Notes: generated by a model not told the origin, from the sequence alone. Positions 46,501 through 57,275 are shown, counted from the stretch's first letter. The stretch: DNA of 64,000 nucleotides from Cliona cf. orientalis (GCA_963930775.1 OZ005692.1:3768135-3832134); one strand, 5' to 3'. Numbers and translations are program-made.

Positions 46501-48852
46501 ATAATTGCTATGGTATTATGATGTGTTTCAAAATAGAATTATGGTCCTAAGCCTGGTGGTAGTACACCCAAAACTTCTCCTTATTCTGACAGCTCGGTAC
46601 GTATAATATGACGTATACAAGTCCTGCTATAACGTATCAGATACATGTTTAGGATAGCAGTGATGAATCAGATGAAGAAGAGGGACTTTGTGAGTATGAG
46701 AAAATGAGGCTGAAGAAAATGAAGGAGAATCATGCTTTAATGGCATCCCTAAACCTGTTGTCAGCTAAAGAGGAACTCAAGACCCTCTCTAAAAAACGAT
46801 TGAAGGTATATACATACATATAACTTGGAGTACACATGGTGTGAATAGTTCCTCGCGCAAGAAATTGAGTATGCATATATAAGTTGGTAGAGCTGCCCTG
46901 CTAGTTACTTTACAAGTAGCTGTAGTCAATAATCGGCTTGCTATGAAGTCTACAGTCTATTTTGAATCTACATGTCAGAAGGTGAGAGTATACGGTACAG
47001 CTAAGTTTCAACAGTGTAATTATAGTTTTCACTGGGATTACTCTTGGGTGCAAACTGCTCTTTTCTGCATGGGGCAGATTCATCTTGTGTCTGTCTTCTC
47101 TAGACTCATCCCTAGCAGAAGAAGTAGCTATAGCAAGCATAGCCTGGGGACGAGGCTAGACTCTGAGAAGACAGGACAAGGATAGTTAACTGCTATTCTA
47201 GCAAGAAGTATGTCTTTCTCTCGTCTTCGTCTGCCATATTTTCATCTAACAGCATGGCTGTACAATGTGTGCACAAGGCTGACTAAGTCCAGCAATCTTT
47301 ACCAAAAATTAATTGCATTCCTAAAGCGTGACAGACATACAGAAATACATACAATGCAACCATGGCCCACTATCCACTTGTGTTAATGCACTCAGCAATA
47401 ATAATTGTACTATGGTTTTCTAAGGTGTATGAGTATCTACCCTGAATGTACAATGGTATTCGAGGGCAAAGCTAAGGAATTCCATTATACCACATGAAGG
47501 GTACAGCAACACATACACCTTAGTAAAGCTGACTTTCACCAAGAGTAAATGCTTGTACTGTGATGCCACAACCAGACATTAGGGAGAGTTTCTACTGCTA
47601 GGGTGTATGCCCTCATACACCCTATGAGACTTCTAGAGTAAATGGGGTTTGTAGTAGCTTTTTTCTTTGAAGTGTGGCTTTATCATAGTACAAGTATTGT
47701 AAGTACTTTCTGCATATGGTAGTGTATTACCATAGTGTCCCGGGTGCCCATGGGTGCTTAAACCATTTTGGCCCACATGGACACTTACCCATGTTGCACA
47801 TTTGTATAGAAGCTGCTACATTGATTGACCTTTTGAAATGTGGTACATAGGTGCTTGCCCGGGACACTATGGTACAAAATATACAATGTGTTCATATATT
47901 ACATACATACATACATACATATATTGAGTGTTGCGTCCATCAAAAAACAGTACAAATTCTCGTTTTGGTTATATAATGACTACATATTCATGCTGTAGGT
48001 TGGGCATCCCCAAGGGCATAAGAAACCTAGAGTGAGTACCTCATTAATTATTATTCTAAAATACAATAATTATTATTTTAAATTATTAGGTTGGTACACG
48101 TATTGATCCACTCTCACTGTTGGTAAAGTTAACCTTTTTAAATGGTTTGGATGTACTCTTATGCTGGAATGTGCTTTTCCTTTAGGCTGGAAGGACTCCA
48201 ACAGCTCATAAGGTATGATTGTGTATGATTATACTATACCTTGCACCATATGCATGACTGTTACAATGTCGTGTATATAAAATTGTTAGGTGGACCCTAC
48301 CCAAGGAAGGAAACTAGAGGTATATTGAATGGGTATAGGGCAGTGCACGTATAATGTTACCACACAGCTTGGATCTGGTACTGTTAATGTTCACGGCAAT
48401 GAAACAAAGGTATGTAATATGAAAGATAGCTACAACAAAAATAATTATTGTATATCTGTATGTTCAGAAACAGAAAATGCAAGAGGTTGAACTAGTTCAT
48501 GGGTATGGGGTCTACCTCACCAGACGACAATTGGATGAGTGTGTGGATGGTGCGGGAACTAGCTCTACGCGCCTCATGAGAAACCTCCTCTCTGTGTTCT
48601 TCACACCCGATCAACTGGCCATGTCAAGTGCGATGGGCACCAGACGTCATGTAGGACTGGACCAAGACATCCTATCTGCATGCATCAGTGAGTAATGTCC
48701 TGCATTAGCGATAGAAAGGACTCATGCATACTTTTACTTTAATTGCAGAATTTGTTCAAAGCAAGTTCACAGTGTCTAGAGCTGTGCTAATAGATGCTAC
48801 AAATGACAAATGCAGTCAGTACAGGAGGAAGAATGTGCACAAGACTGCGTGA
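43565..48852 (+). CDS. BEN-domain protein of the giant transposon, 14 exons, intact
   Basis: Exons: 43,565-43,736; 44,860-45,186; 45,426-45,493; 46,247-46,306; 46,365-46,475; 46,537-46,596; 46,653-46,805; 47,999-48,031; 48,090-48,122; 48,186-48,212; 48,290-48,319; 48,368-48,409; 48,468-48,687; 48,749-48,852. They sum to 480 codons including the stop, with consistent phases. The N-terminus (FVFVDWLEDNSVGVMP ... CVLRWGKGEFYDAKLLKFS) looks like a small chromatin-reader-like fold. Then come a Lys/Ser-rich acidic linker and coiled coil, microexons with GPKPGGS repeats, a second coiled coil (LMASLNLLSAKEELKTLSKK), and a C-terminal BEN domain (GVYLTRRQLDECVDGAG ... LMRNLLSVFFTPDQLAMSSA, ending SQYRRKNVHKTA). 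BEN domains bind DNA. I infer it recognises the element's subterminal repeats, as TnpA does in En/Spm. Confidence 0.88.
43785..43862. repeat. Hairpin in BEN intron 1
   Basis: agttatctgccagta is followed, after a loop of about 45 nt, by tactggcagataact, its exact inverse. An inner arm tgggatgca / tgcacccca extends the stem. Confidence 0.75.
44061..44213. mobile_element. MITE in BEN intron 1
   Basis: The left end tttgtaatgatattcatata, followed by tggaggtca, is matched in inverse by tgacctcaatatgaatatca and ttacaaa at the right. 153 bp, no coding capacity. Confidence 0.7.
46138..46165 (+). repeat. Poly-C run in a BEN intron
   Basis: An uninterrupted run of C of about 28 nt. Similar G or C runs occur at about 41,235-41,256 and 45,813-45,828. 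Such runs are prone to sequencing and replication slippage, but all are in introns. Confidence 0.85.
47730..47872. mobile_element. MITE, CCATAGTGTCCCGGG family, in BEN intron
   Basis: Perfect inverted ends CCATAGTGTCCCGGG and CCCGGGACACTATGG, flanked by TA. It has no coding capacity and lies in the 1.2-kb intron between exons 7 and 8 of the BEN gene. Confidence 0.85.
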
Positions 48853-49014
48853 CATTTACACCTCTAAACCTCAAAGAATGTTTGAAGAACTCATTATAAC
48901 ACTATCTCTGTATGCATGTCTTTGATCATCACATTTTATTCAATAACAATTTTTGTCCCAAAATGGGGACTGCTGCTATATTTAGCGATCTATTTTTATG
49001 CATAGCCAGCATAG

Positions 49015-49255
49015 AAGAAGCTTGTGGACAGGTTGTCAAAACATTGCAAGCAACATTGGGAATACAACCTTGCCACAAGCTTGTCACAAGCTGGCCACCA
49101 GGTGGTAACCATCTAGTATGCGTGTCAATAATAGGCTTATCACTATGTAAACAACCTTGTCACAACCTTGCAGCAACCTGGTGGCATAGTTGTACTTTCC
49201 CTTCCTGGTTCAACCATGTAGCCAGGTTGATAACAGCGGTTCTTTTCTATATGGG
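49015..49255. repeat. Right terminal and subterminal repeats of the giant transposon
   Basis: Motifs of the same family as the left end: gcttgtggacaggttgtc, acaaccttgccacaagcttg, cacaagctggccaccaggtg, acaaccttgtcacaaccttg, caacctggtggc. They extend about 240 bp inward from the 12-bp terminal repeat, a longer array than at the left end. Confidence 0.75.
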
Positions 49256-49603
49256 TAATCCCGCAGCTGCAGATGCTTCAATAACAACACCTGCATATTG
49301 TAGTAATGTCAGAGTTGCTTTAAGACCAAAACCAAAGGAATTCATGGATTGTTTGTGTAACTCTTCACTTTCATTTGAAACAAAACATTCAGACTTTTCA
49401 CTCTGATCAATTGTTGGCCCTAATAGTTTGGCATCTCGAGGAACTCTTAGAAGGATTTCCCTAGATTTTAGCTGGTCATATACATTGGCACACATTAGCA
49501 CACCTTGTAGTGCAAGACTACCTGAAGCATATTTAATCAGTTCATCGTCAGTGAGATTCGTAGTAGCATCCTCACATCTATGCAACCTTCTTTCTTCGGT
49601 CAT
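49247..49603 (-). CDS. N-terminal part of the VLIG-like gene, severed by the transposon
   Basis: The open frame from ATG 49,603 (MTEERRLHRCED) runs 116 host codons through ASGSLALQGVLMCANVYDQL and a glycine/alanine-rich end (GFGLKATLTLLQYAGVVIEA). It then enters the transposon terminus and stops at the TAG within it (49,247-49,249). The tail resembles the start of a MACPF-type fold, and MACPF sequence continues at the start of the body at 32,390. The leucine codon at 49,256-49,258 uses the TA target duplication. Dropping the 16.9-kb insert and one TA joins it in frame to the serine codon at 32,388-32,390, giving a host protein of about 2,236 residues. As it stands the gene is split by 16.9 kb and probably not functional unless the insert is spliced out or excised. 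Confidence 0.8.
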   Translation of the reverse strand: MTEERRLHRCEDATTNLTDDELIKYASGSLALQGVLMCANVYDQLKSREILLRVPRDAKLLGPTIDQSEKSECFVSNESEELHKQSMNSFGFGLKATLTLLQYAGVVIEASAAAGLPI

Positions 49604-50085
49604 CTTTGTGTGAGTAATAGTTCACTAACAAGTAGTAATCTTGCTCCAAAACTATGTCTCTGTGCGTTGCTATCAGCTGACTGAAGTCACCACCTCTTGT
49701 TTGCAAACTGCACAGGTTAAAGAAAAGTGAAATGCAGAGGATGATATTATTAAGTTTGCTGTAGGTAGTAACGTAACCTTAAGCACACTCTGCTATTAAC
49801 TGCATTTTTATTGAGTGCACTTATATCAAACGCGTGAGGGCATTTACAATAATTATTTATTGCTACTAGCTATTAACTTCAGCCTTGCTCGAGAGCGGCA
49901 ACTATTTCGGACTTCGTGGTGCCATCGACAACAGTAACACAAGGACTGGTTTATGAGGCGCAAATGTAAACGGAGGAAATGGAAAAGGAAATAGTTACGC
50001 ACGTTCCTAGTGTTTACAGTAGTTTATTGGGCTAGCACTGGACAAAAAGTGAAATTTCCTGCACTACAGAAAACGTACAGTGGAT
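49604..50085. other. 5' flank of the VLIG-like gene
   Basis: It should contain the promoter and 5' leader of the minus-strand gene starting at 49,603. I see no convincing TATA box and no other gene. Confidence 0.4.
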
Positions 50086-50232
50086 GTCCAAGTGAAGTTT
50101 CCTGTACATTTTTTGTACATGCACTCATGAAGTATACTGCACAGTTTCTTAGGCTAGTGGGGAGTGAAATTTCCTGTACGTTTTTTGTACATGCACTCAT
50201 GAAGTATACTGCACAGTTTCATAGGCTAGTGG
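50086..50232 (+). repeat. Tandem duplication, about 73-bp unit
   Basis: The stretch gaagtttcctgtacattttt ... cagtttcttaggctagtggg is repeated once almost exactly (gaaatttcctgtacgttttt ... cagtttcataggctagtgg). Confidence 0.85.
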
Positions 50233-50392
50233 ATAGATCATGTATCATTCATATTCTGTGTACACATGAAACTTGATGTCTTGTGTTATCTGTGCTGGTG
50301 GATACATGAAGTGTCACTAACATTTCATTCACACATTCTCCCAATATATAATTATGATGCAAGAAGTGGTTGGGCCCGCTCTCTACTCATAT

Positions 50393-50766
50393 AAGGCTAC
50401 CTGCTGAATGATGAGAGCTCTCTGGCTGGGCTCATCGTTGCCCCCACAAGCTCCCTTCTCACCCAAGGCTACCTGCCGAAAAATGGAACATCTTGACAGG
50501 CTGCTGCCGAAAGATGAGACATCTTGACAGCTCTCTGGCTGGGCTCATCGTTACCCCCAAAAGCCAGAGTCTCTTCTCACCCAAGGCTACCTGCCGAAAG
50601 ATGAGACATCTTGACAGGCTGCTGCCGAAAGATGAGACATCTTGACAGCTCTCTGGCTGGGCTCATCGTTGCCCCCAGGCTCTCTTCTCACACAAGGCTA
50701 CCTGCCGAAAGATGGGACATCTTGACAGGCTGCTGCCGAAAGATGAGACATCTTGACAGCTCTCTT
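50393..50766 (+). repeat. Compound tandem repeat, units of about 110-120 bp
   Basis: A unit starting aaggctacctgccgaaagat and including gagctctctggctgggctca-like sequence recurs about four times. Each unit itself contains two copies of ctgccgaaagatgagacatc followed by ttgacag. A short open frame through it is a consequence of the repetition. Confidence 0.85.
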
Positions 50767-52165
50767 CTTGTCTCATTTAATACTCTCACTCACTCATGCA
50801 ATCTCTCTGGCCCTCCATCTTCGAAGCTTATTGCATGATATGGGCGGTGGGCCCTAACGATCACGTGACATGCATGTGCCATTCATTTCAAATTGTGCTG
50901 ATGCAGCGCTTAGTCTAGTCTCGTCCTAGATGAAGCTGTATCCTGCTGTTCGTAGTATGGCACTGTGACAAGCTTCCAGATCGACATGCAAAAGCAAAAT
51001 GTGAGAAATGTGGTATACTGTAATAACTGGCAAGATCTACATAATTATTTTTAATACCTTTATACACAGGATGATGGTGTGTCACTGACTCAGGCTGCCA
51101 CCGTTTTTGTGACAGTATTATGAGCTATCATGAGTGACTTGAAAGCAATTAGGCCTCAGTTATTATCTGGTAAGTTGATAGAATAACTATAAAACAGTTT
51201 AAACCATACAAAATAATTTGCCAGGTGAACCAGTGAGCCCGGCTGTGCTGTGTGGTGTTAGTAGCCTGGAAGTTTGGAGCTATTCAGTACCAGACGGTTG
51301 CTTTGAGGTACATGTGGCTTTACATCAAAGTTATAATAATAATTGGTAAGTTCATAATGTTACATGTGAGGCTATTGAACTTTATTTTTGGAAAATTGTA
51401 CCATGTACAAAGTATAGCTGCCTATAGAGCAACCGTGCGTGATGTCATCACCCAATACAAATCACTTCTGCATGGCAAACTGTCACGGTACAAATGTGTG
51501 CCATACTTAAGCCATAACTCTCCCAGAATTACTGAATGTGTACAATGTATGCCACAGATTAATGTACTGACCTTGTGTGTATTTATTTCTCAATACAGAG
51601 TGAATGTGACCAACCAGAAGCTACCAGAAGCTATGTGAACTCGATATGTAACTAAAGGTTGAACATATTTAGTAACTGTGTACATAATATGACTGTACTA
51701 TAGTGTTGCTTTATAGTGTATGTATGCTGTATTTTTGTAGTGTATTGTCATTTGTTGAAAACTATTGATTTCATGTATTTTTTCGTCAGGATACCTGATA
51801 TGTCCTTAAATATTTCCTACAGTATGATAATTCATAAATCCTCTGGTACATGATCTGTATAGGAAATTCAGCCCTATCCTCTACCTGAGACGCTACCTAA
51901 AATGTGTAGTTTCCTGTAGTATGGATAAGTGAAAGGGACATCATGTGCCCTTCATGTTTTGTATACAAAAACTGTGTTAGGAAATCTCTCTCTTAGTCCA
52001 GTGTAGACCGTTTTTGCCCGACAACCTTTACCTACTCACCCCACACGCGAAGAAGGGTCTAGCAAAGGTCAGGTTAAAATTCAGGCTATCACCACACTAA
52101 GTAGAAAAAATTGTTCAGAAAGTGCTGCAAAGTATAGCTACACACATAGTATTGCCTTTGAATCA
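50767..52165. other. No recognised gene; a few splice-like signals
   Basis: A 128-codon open frame at 51,252-51,638 (plus) and splice-like sites (tatacacag at about 51,070, ctggtaagtt at about 51,175) hint at a transcribed unit. No domain is recognisable and codon content looks unselected. A non-coding transcript is as likely. Confidence 0.35.
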
Positions 52166-52534
52166 GTGTAGGCATCCAAATGGCAATTTTCGAAGTATTC
52201 GGATAAAGGTCGTCAACGTAGCTCCGCTCGTTACGTAATGCGTGGGTGACAAACGTTGCAAATGCATGGCTTCCCTATACAAACATATGGGAAACTTCAC
52301 GGTGCCATAACTTTAATTCTAAGGCGCGAATCACAATTCTTTCAGGTCAAAATTCTGGTTTTGATCCATTCTGCATGCCCATATAAAAATTATGTCCTGA
52401 AGTGCTCCCAAAGGCCCCAATATGAGATTAATAATTTTTTCAAGGGGTAAACCACACACTAAGATAAAAGAACAGTAATAAAATGGAACATTTGTGCTCC
52501 CACCTGTCAATGATGGCAGGGGAAAAAAAAGACA

Positions 52535-52612
52535 AATTGGGAGCCCAGGGTGGGACTTAAACTCACAACCTCATGCTTGGAAGGCAGTGCTCTCAGCTAC
52601 TAGCTACAGCAG
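52535..52612 (-). repeat. tRNA-like sequence, probably a SINE-type remnant
   Basis: On the minus strand: tagctgagagcactgccttc, then caagcatgaggttgtgagtt and taagtcccacc. This resembles a D-arm, an anticodon loop CTTCCAA (anticodon TCC, Gly) and a T-arm with a degenerate B box (GTTTAAGTCC). The acceptor stem halves do not pair, so it is not a functional tRNA gene. Confidence 0.4.
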
Positions 52613-52745
52613 TAGTACTTAATTGCATATGTTGTGGGGCAGAGCTTTGCAACTGTACTTGTGCATGTACTACAGTCCATATCTCAAACATGTCTAACAT
52701 GTCTATAGCCAAGCTCGAGCACTGTAATTTGTAGCTATCTGCAAG

Positions 52746-53411
52746 GTGTTAAGAATGTGGTCAGATATGCCAATGCACATGCAAAAATTTGGAGGAATTT
52801 TTGTACAAGGTGATTTGGAGGGATTTTACAGATATACCAGAGAAGACAAAAGATATTGCTGTTGTATATCTGCTGGAGCTACCTTCCTAGTGCTAGTGCT
52901 TAAACATGCACTCTTAGACAGGCACCACCTGATGATTAGCAAAAGAGAGCACAGTTCACCTGTCAGGCTCAGCCCAAGGCAATTCCTTGCAAGGATTCTG
53001 GAATCCCATTCATTTGTTGACAAACACCTGCATGATGCTTCTCTCATTTCCAGAGTGAGTAGTCACACTTATGTGTCCCTTTTGTTTCAGGATCCAGTAT
53101 CAGTGATATCAGTACAGTGACTCTCAGTGGATAGCTACATGCATGCAGCTAGTACAGGCAATGGAAATGGTATTATTCCTCACTCTTTATGTAGGAATAG
53201 AGCACCTGAAATGGACCTCGAGAGAGGTGAGAGTGACAGAATAGATATTTCAGACTCGGATGATGACTTCATGGATTATAAAAGGTTTGTAGCTATAGTC
53301 AGTATGTGTAAAATCATGCATTCCTTTAATTGCTATAGTGGTGGTCCAAACCAGCATAATATTATCAAACCCTTGGACATCACACTCATGAACAGGAAAC
53401 TAAACAAGTAG
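52746..53411 (+). other. Two adjacent open frames, unidentified
   Basis: Frames at 52,746-53,120 (124 codons, with SKREHSSPVRLSPRQFLARI) and 53,127-53,411 (94 codons, with an acidic SDRIDISDSDDDFMDY stretch) lie 6 bp apart on the plus strand, inside the possible inverted-arm element. I recognise no family. They could be exons of an element-borne gene or chance frames. Confidence 0.3.
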
Positions 53412-54039
53412 CTAATGAAATTTTATAGAATCGATAAGAAAAGGCATGAATACTTTTCTGGTCAAATTGTATCATAATATGATGAGGTTACGGTGCATAG
53501 CTACTTTCCCTCTGATGGTGAGGTGGTCTTGATAGAACCAAACAAGGACATTATTTATCTTGACTGATTTAGATAATTATAGCAGCCACAATTAGACTCC
53601 ACTGAGCAAATCTGAACTGACTGATCAAGTCATTATCATGTACTGCTATGGGCTATTCCAGTTAATGATGATACCCCCCCCCATGAAAGACTAGATATTT
53701 GATTTTGACCCTCTGTACAGTAATAATTGGAAGTTTGCAAAAGCTAGGCCTCTAGACCCATTAATACCATGTCTCATCCCCTCAAGCTAAGACTCCATCA
53801 ATTTCTGAATCATGGTTTTGTAACCCCTCAAGACTTTGCCATCCCTCCAGAAATTAATGAGATTTTGGCCAAAACCCCTCCTGATGTAATTAGTTATCTT
53901 CCATAGGGTGGTATCTATATTTATATTAACTGGAATAGCCCAATGATAGCTTAGCTATAAGCTACAGTGTGATTGTCTATAGCTAATATGCATAATAAAC
54001 CTGTAATATCATAATTCCTTGGTCCTTTGCATTATGCAA

Positions 54040-54400
54040 GGGAATGAATTACGTCAAATTTACTTTATTACTGGGGCACCTCATGCCGTATATCCCACTC
54101 TGTATATTTATAGCATCTACTCTTACATGGGGAGGTTTTATGTACTTCTCATTAAGATGGGGTTTTACTCTTACCATGAAAAGTACGTAAATCATTCCCA
54201 TGTAGTAAGAAAATGCTAAATCCTTGGGGAATTTACGTCATTCGAAAAAGACGTAAATCATTCCCATGATCGAGTCACTCATGGGATAAGTGACATAAAT
54301 TAGTCCCATGAGTCACTCATAGGTTTGCATGGTGACGTAAATCCTTCACATGAGTGACTCATGGGATTTTCTACTATTTTACGTCTTTTCACCATGACCT
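54040..54400 (+). repeat. Irregular repeats of a gacgtaaatcattcccatga-type motif
   Basis: The blocks acgtaaatcattcccatg, gtcactcatgggat and gacataaattagtcccatga occur several times in both orientations between 54,180 and 54,390. No gene is visible around them. Confidence 0.6.
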
Positions 54401-55618
54401 TCAAGTTTCACTCTTCATGGTTCTTTTTGGACGTTTCACTCTTAGATCGCAGAGTCATCCTCACAGTAGCCATCAGATATTAAGTTGTTTCTAACTCCAG
54501 AAAGACATCAAAATGGTAGTTAAGTACGTGTCCATATAAATGTAAGAGACAGCGTAGTTTGGCATCTAAATAGTTAGCACTGTATAGTGTCTAGATAGCT
54601 TCACTCGATCGTTGGTATCGCACGTGGTGATATCTGTTCTAATTAAAAATAGGCACCACCTAAAAATAATTGACATCCGCAAAGGCATCTCTAATTAGAA
54701 TCGAAATAAATCGTGCAGGTTTCAAAGGGTGCCAAAATTAGGGCGGCGCCTATATACGGTATTCCACAAAAAAGTAGACCATCCATCAATGACTTGGAAT
54801 TAATAGTGTGTATTATTGAAATCAGCACTAGACCTATATGGCACAGTAAGGACCACTAAAAGTTTTGGAGGCAGTGAATATACCTACAAATCTAGCTACA
54901 AACAGTAGAAATAAGGACTGAAAGGTTAACTGCCGACTACCCCAACCGTTGTGCTAACATCATTAAATTTTAACTGTCTGTGCCGTTTGCCAGAACAAAA
55001 ATGACTACTGACTTGTGGAACTCCTCAAATTGCTCCATTAATTCTTTAAGTATGTAGTAATTGAACTCCTGTGATGCTCGAGTTCCTGCTCAATTACATC
55101 TGTGTTGGTATCAAGCATCTTAATCTATGTTCATTGTTTTCTAAAGTTTGTTTAACACTTGCTACTTTTATGTAGTATATAGCTATCTTCTTGTGTTATG
55201 TAGTCTTAGTTTACTGTTCATTGTGCTCATTATTTGTCATTGTATATAGGTTCTAAGATTAACACTAGCTATTTTATGTGCATAGTTATTTCTTACGACC
55301 TTTGCTGACACATAAACTTGTTTCCATAATTACACAAGAAGTAGAAAAAATAAATAATGATTTCAGGCTGTACATGAGTGTTCAGGCCAAGAAAATTATA
55401 TCAGTACACAGAATGGATCACACTTATAGAAGTTTGACTACGGGGAATTTTTGATTTTCACTTTCAGTGAGGAGTTGTGGCATCGTTTAGTACTCCCATA
55501 ATTTTGTACAGGGAAGCCATGCGTTTGCAATGTTGCCGCTCACGCGTTATGTGATGGGTGGGACTGCGTTGACGACCATAACCGAATACCCAGAAAATTG
55601 CGATTTGGATGCCTACAC

Positions 55619-57275
55619 CAATTTTATGTGCATGTAGGTACACATTGCAGCGCATTTAAATTTGGATGCCTACGGCCCATACTATGCATGTACCCACACT
55701 TTGCAACGCTTCTGGACGGTATTTTTTCCTATTTCTTGTGGCTGTATCTTGAAAAAAGAAAGGCGAAAAATTTATGTATTGAAGTACTTATTATCAAATC
55801 CAGAAGTACAGCTAAAGATAGAATGGTCAACGTGAAATTAAAGTTTCGCAAACCAAGTAGTGATGTAGGAAGTAGCTATAAGGTAAGGCGGGGCTATTCC
55901 GATAGCAGGGTAATTGCGACAAATTGCATTTTGAACTGCCGTTTTTAGTGCGACAAATGGAGCAGTCAAACTTTTCTGTAGCATAGGATAGGTTAGCTCA
56001 TGCTGAGCGCCGACTGTGATCGCTGACCTACATTGTACTTGTATATTTCTCGGCCGACTTGATTTTATGAAACTACTAGACACGCAAATCAAGAATGATT
56101 AACTCACCAATGGTATTCTCAAGGATGAAAACCAAAATTAATCGTGGTGGCGTGCAAATTGCAGCGACGATTGACTCGGTACCGGTAGCTACAGCATTCG
56201 CGGCAGCAATTTATAACGCGGTTAAGGGGTGTGGCATTTTAAACAGCACTTCAGTCAGCGACCCCCCTCTCCAGTGCATGAGTAACGTCTTGGGAACATT
56301 ATTCTAATAAATGATATCTGATGGCGCCAGAGGGATATCCCACACTATACTAGGACCAGCTGCATATAGACCTTTTCACGATCGAGGCATGAAAGAATTT
56401 TAATGATATGCAAATTATATTCATCGCTAAGTCACGCCCATTCATCGTTAGGCTACGCCCATTGGGGGGGGGGGGGGACCTAGTACAGCTATATGCAGGA
56501 ATGCATGAGCTAGTTTGCAGGGATGCCCTAGTTTGCACGAAACTGAGCCAGACGTTCGCTCTTTCTGGAAACGAAGTGTCTATTGTTCCGGCAGCCGGAC
56601 GACCTTTTCCGATACGATTGTTCCGGCCGTCTGACGACTTTTCTATTTGTAGGTGCAAGGCTGGGTCTGTTAGGGCATGGGTTCGGGGCTAGCTGGGCAT
56701 GAGTGCTAGCTAGGGCATGGGTTTGGGGCATGGTAGGGGGTGAGGGTGAGGGTGGGGGCTAGGGCATGGATTTGGTATGGTGGGGGGGGGGGGGGGGCTA
56801 CACAGAGAAAACTGGTGTGTAGTTTTGCCCTGATTTAGTGTGTCACTTTGTGCTGATTTCCAAAGTAGCACAGTAAAATGTGCTATGTACACAGTAGTGT
56901 GCTATTTGTGTTACAAACTGCTCAGCATGCTGGTGTGTAGAAAAAATTAACACATCTGTAATGTGCTACATCTTATCAGTACAACATGCACTGTGCTGAA
57001 ATTATACACCATGTGCTGAAATAGCACAAAGTGTGCTAAATATCCATGAGCAGCTGCTAGCTAGCTACTCACATTTAAAAAAGCAGCTGCAACTTGAAAA
57101 AAATTTTCTTTGAAAATGGATTGAGTGAGCACAGCATGGTTGTTTGAAGCCTGAGAACTAATGAGAATTGAAAATTGAAAATGAAGGTGAGTAGCATTTC
57201 ATGAGTATGGTATATGGGGAGTCAGCTAGCATACTTTATTGTTCAGTGGAGAAGATAGGCAAGGGAGGGAGGGAT
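55619..57275. other. Gene-free stretch
   Basis: Holds a second fragment of the ggatgcctac repeat at about 55,659, G-rich homopolymers at about 56,463-56,476 and 56,780-56,797, and low-complexity tgtgcta repeats at about 56,815-57,040. I see no supported exon. Confidence 0.45.

Larger units (their letters stand above)
32393..49255. mobile_element. 16.9-kb tnp2-class DNA transposon carrying transposase, BEN and kinase genes
   Basis: Terminal inverted repeats CCCATATAGAAA (32,393-32,404) and TTTCTATATGGG (49,244-49,255) match 12 of 12, each flanked by TA (32,391-32,392 and 49,256-49,257). Both subterminal regions are rich in short motifs in both orientations. Left (about 32,410-32,520): caaggttgtcaagg, acaaccttgtcacc, caagcttgtggcaaccttgt. 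Right (about 49,015-49,215): cttgtcacaagc, acaaccttgccacaagcttg, acaaccttgtcacaaccttg. This architecture recalls En/Spm (CACTA) subterminal arrays, and the encoded transposase is of the tnp2 family, so I place it in or near the CACTA/Mirage/Chapaev group. The TA duplication fits Mirage better than plant CACTA (3 bp). Several MITEs have inserted inside it. Confidence 0.85.
52166..55618. mobile_element. Possible 3.4-kb element with about 130-bp inverted arms
   Basis: The left arm (52,166-52,305: gtgtaggcatccaaatggca ... tgcatggcttccctatacaa) is the approximate reverse complement of the right arm (about 55,470-55,618: ttgtacagggaagccatgcg ... ttggatgcctacac). Matching continues with gaps into gggaa and tgccataact. 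Between them are two adjacent short open frames. The arms could also be two independent insertions of one repeat in opposite orientation. Confidence 0.45.

Noticed and set aside
32393-49255. Reading the 16.9-kb interval as an ordinary large intron of the VLIG-like gene
   Set aside because: There is no GT/AG at the junctions. The boundaries coincide with perfect inverted repeats and a TA duplication, and the interval contains its own transposase.
48912-49406. 164-codon plus-strand frame overlapping the transposon's right end
   Set aside because: It crosses the subterminal repeats and then runs antisense to the severed VLIG exon, so it is a shadow frame.
52535-52612. Functional tRNA-Gly gene
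   Set aside because: The acceptor halves do not pair, the anticodon stem is only about 3 bp, and the B box is degenerate. Treated as a SINE-type remnant.
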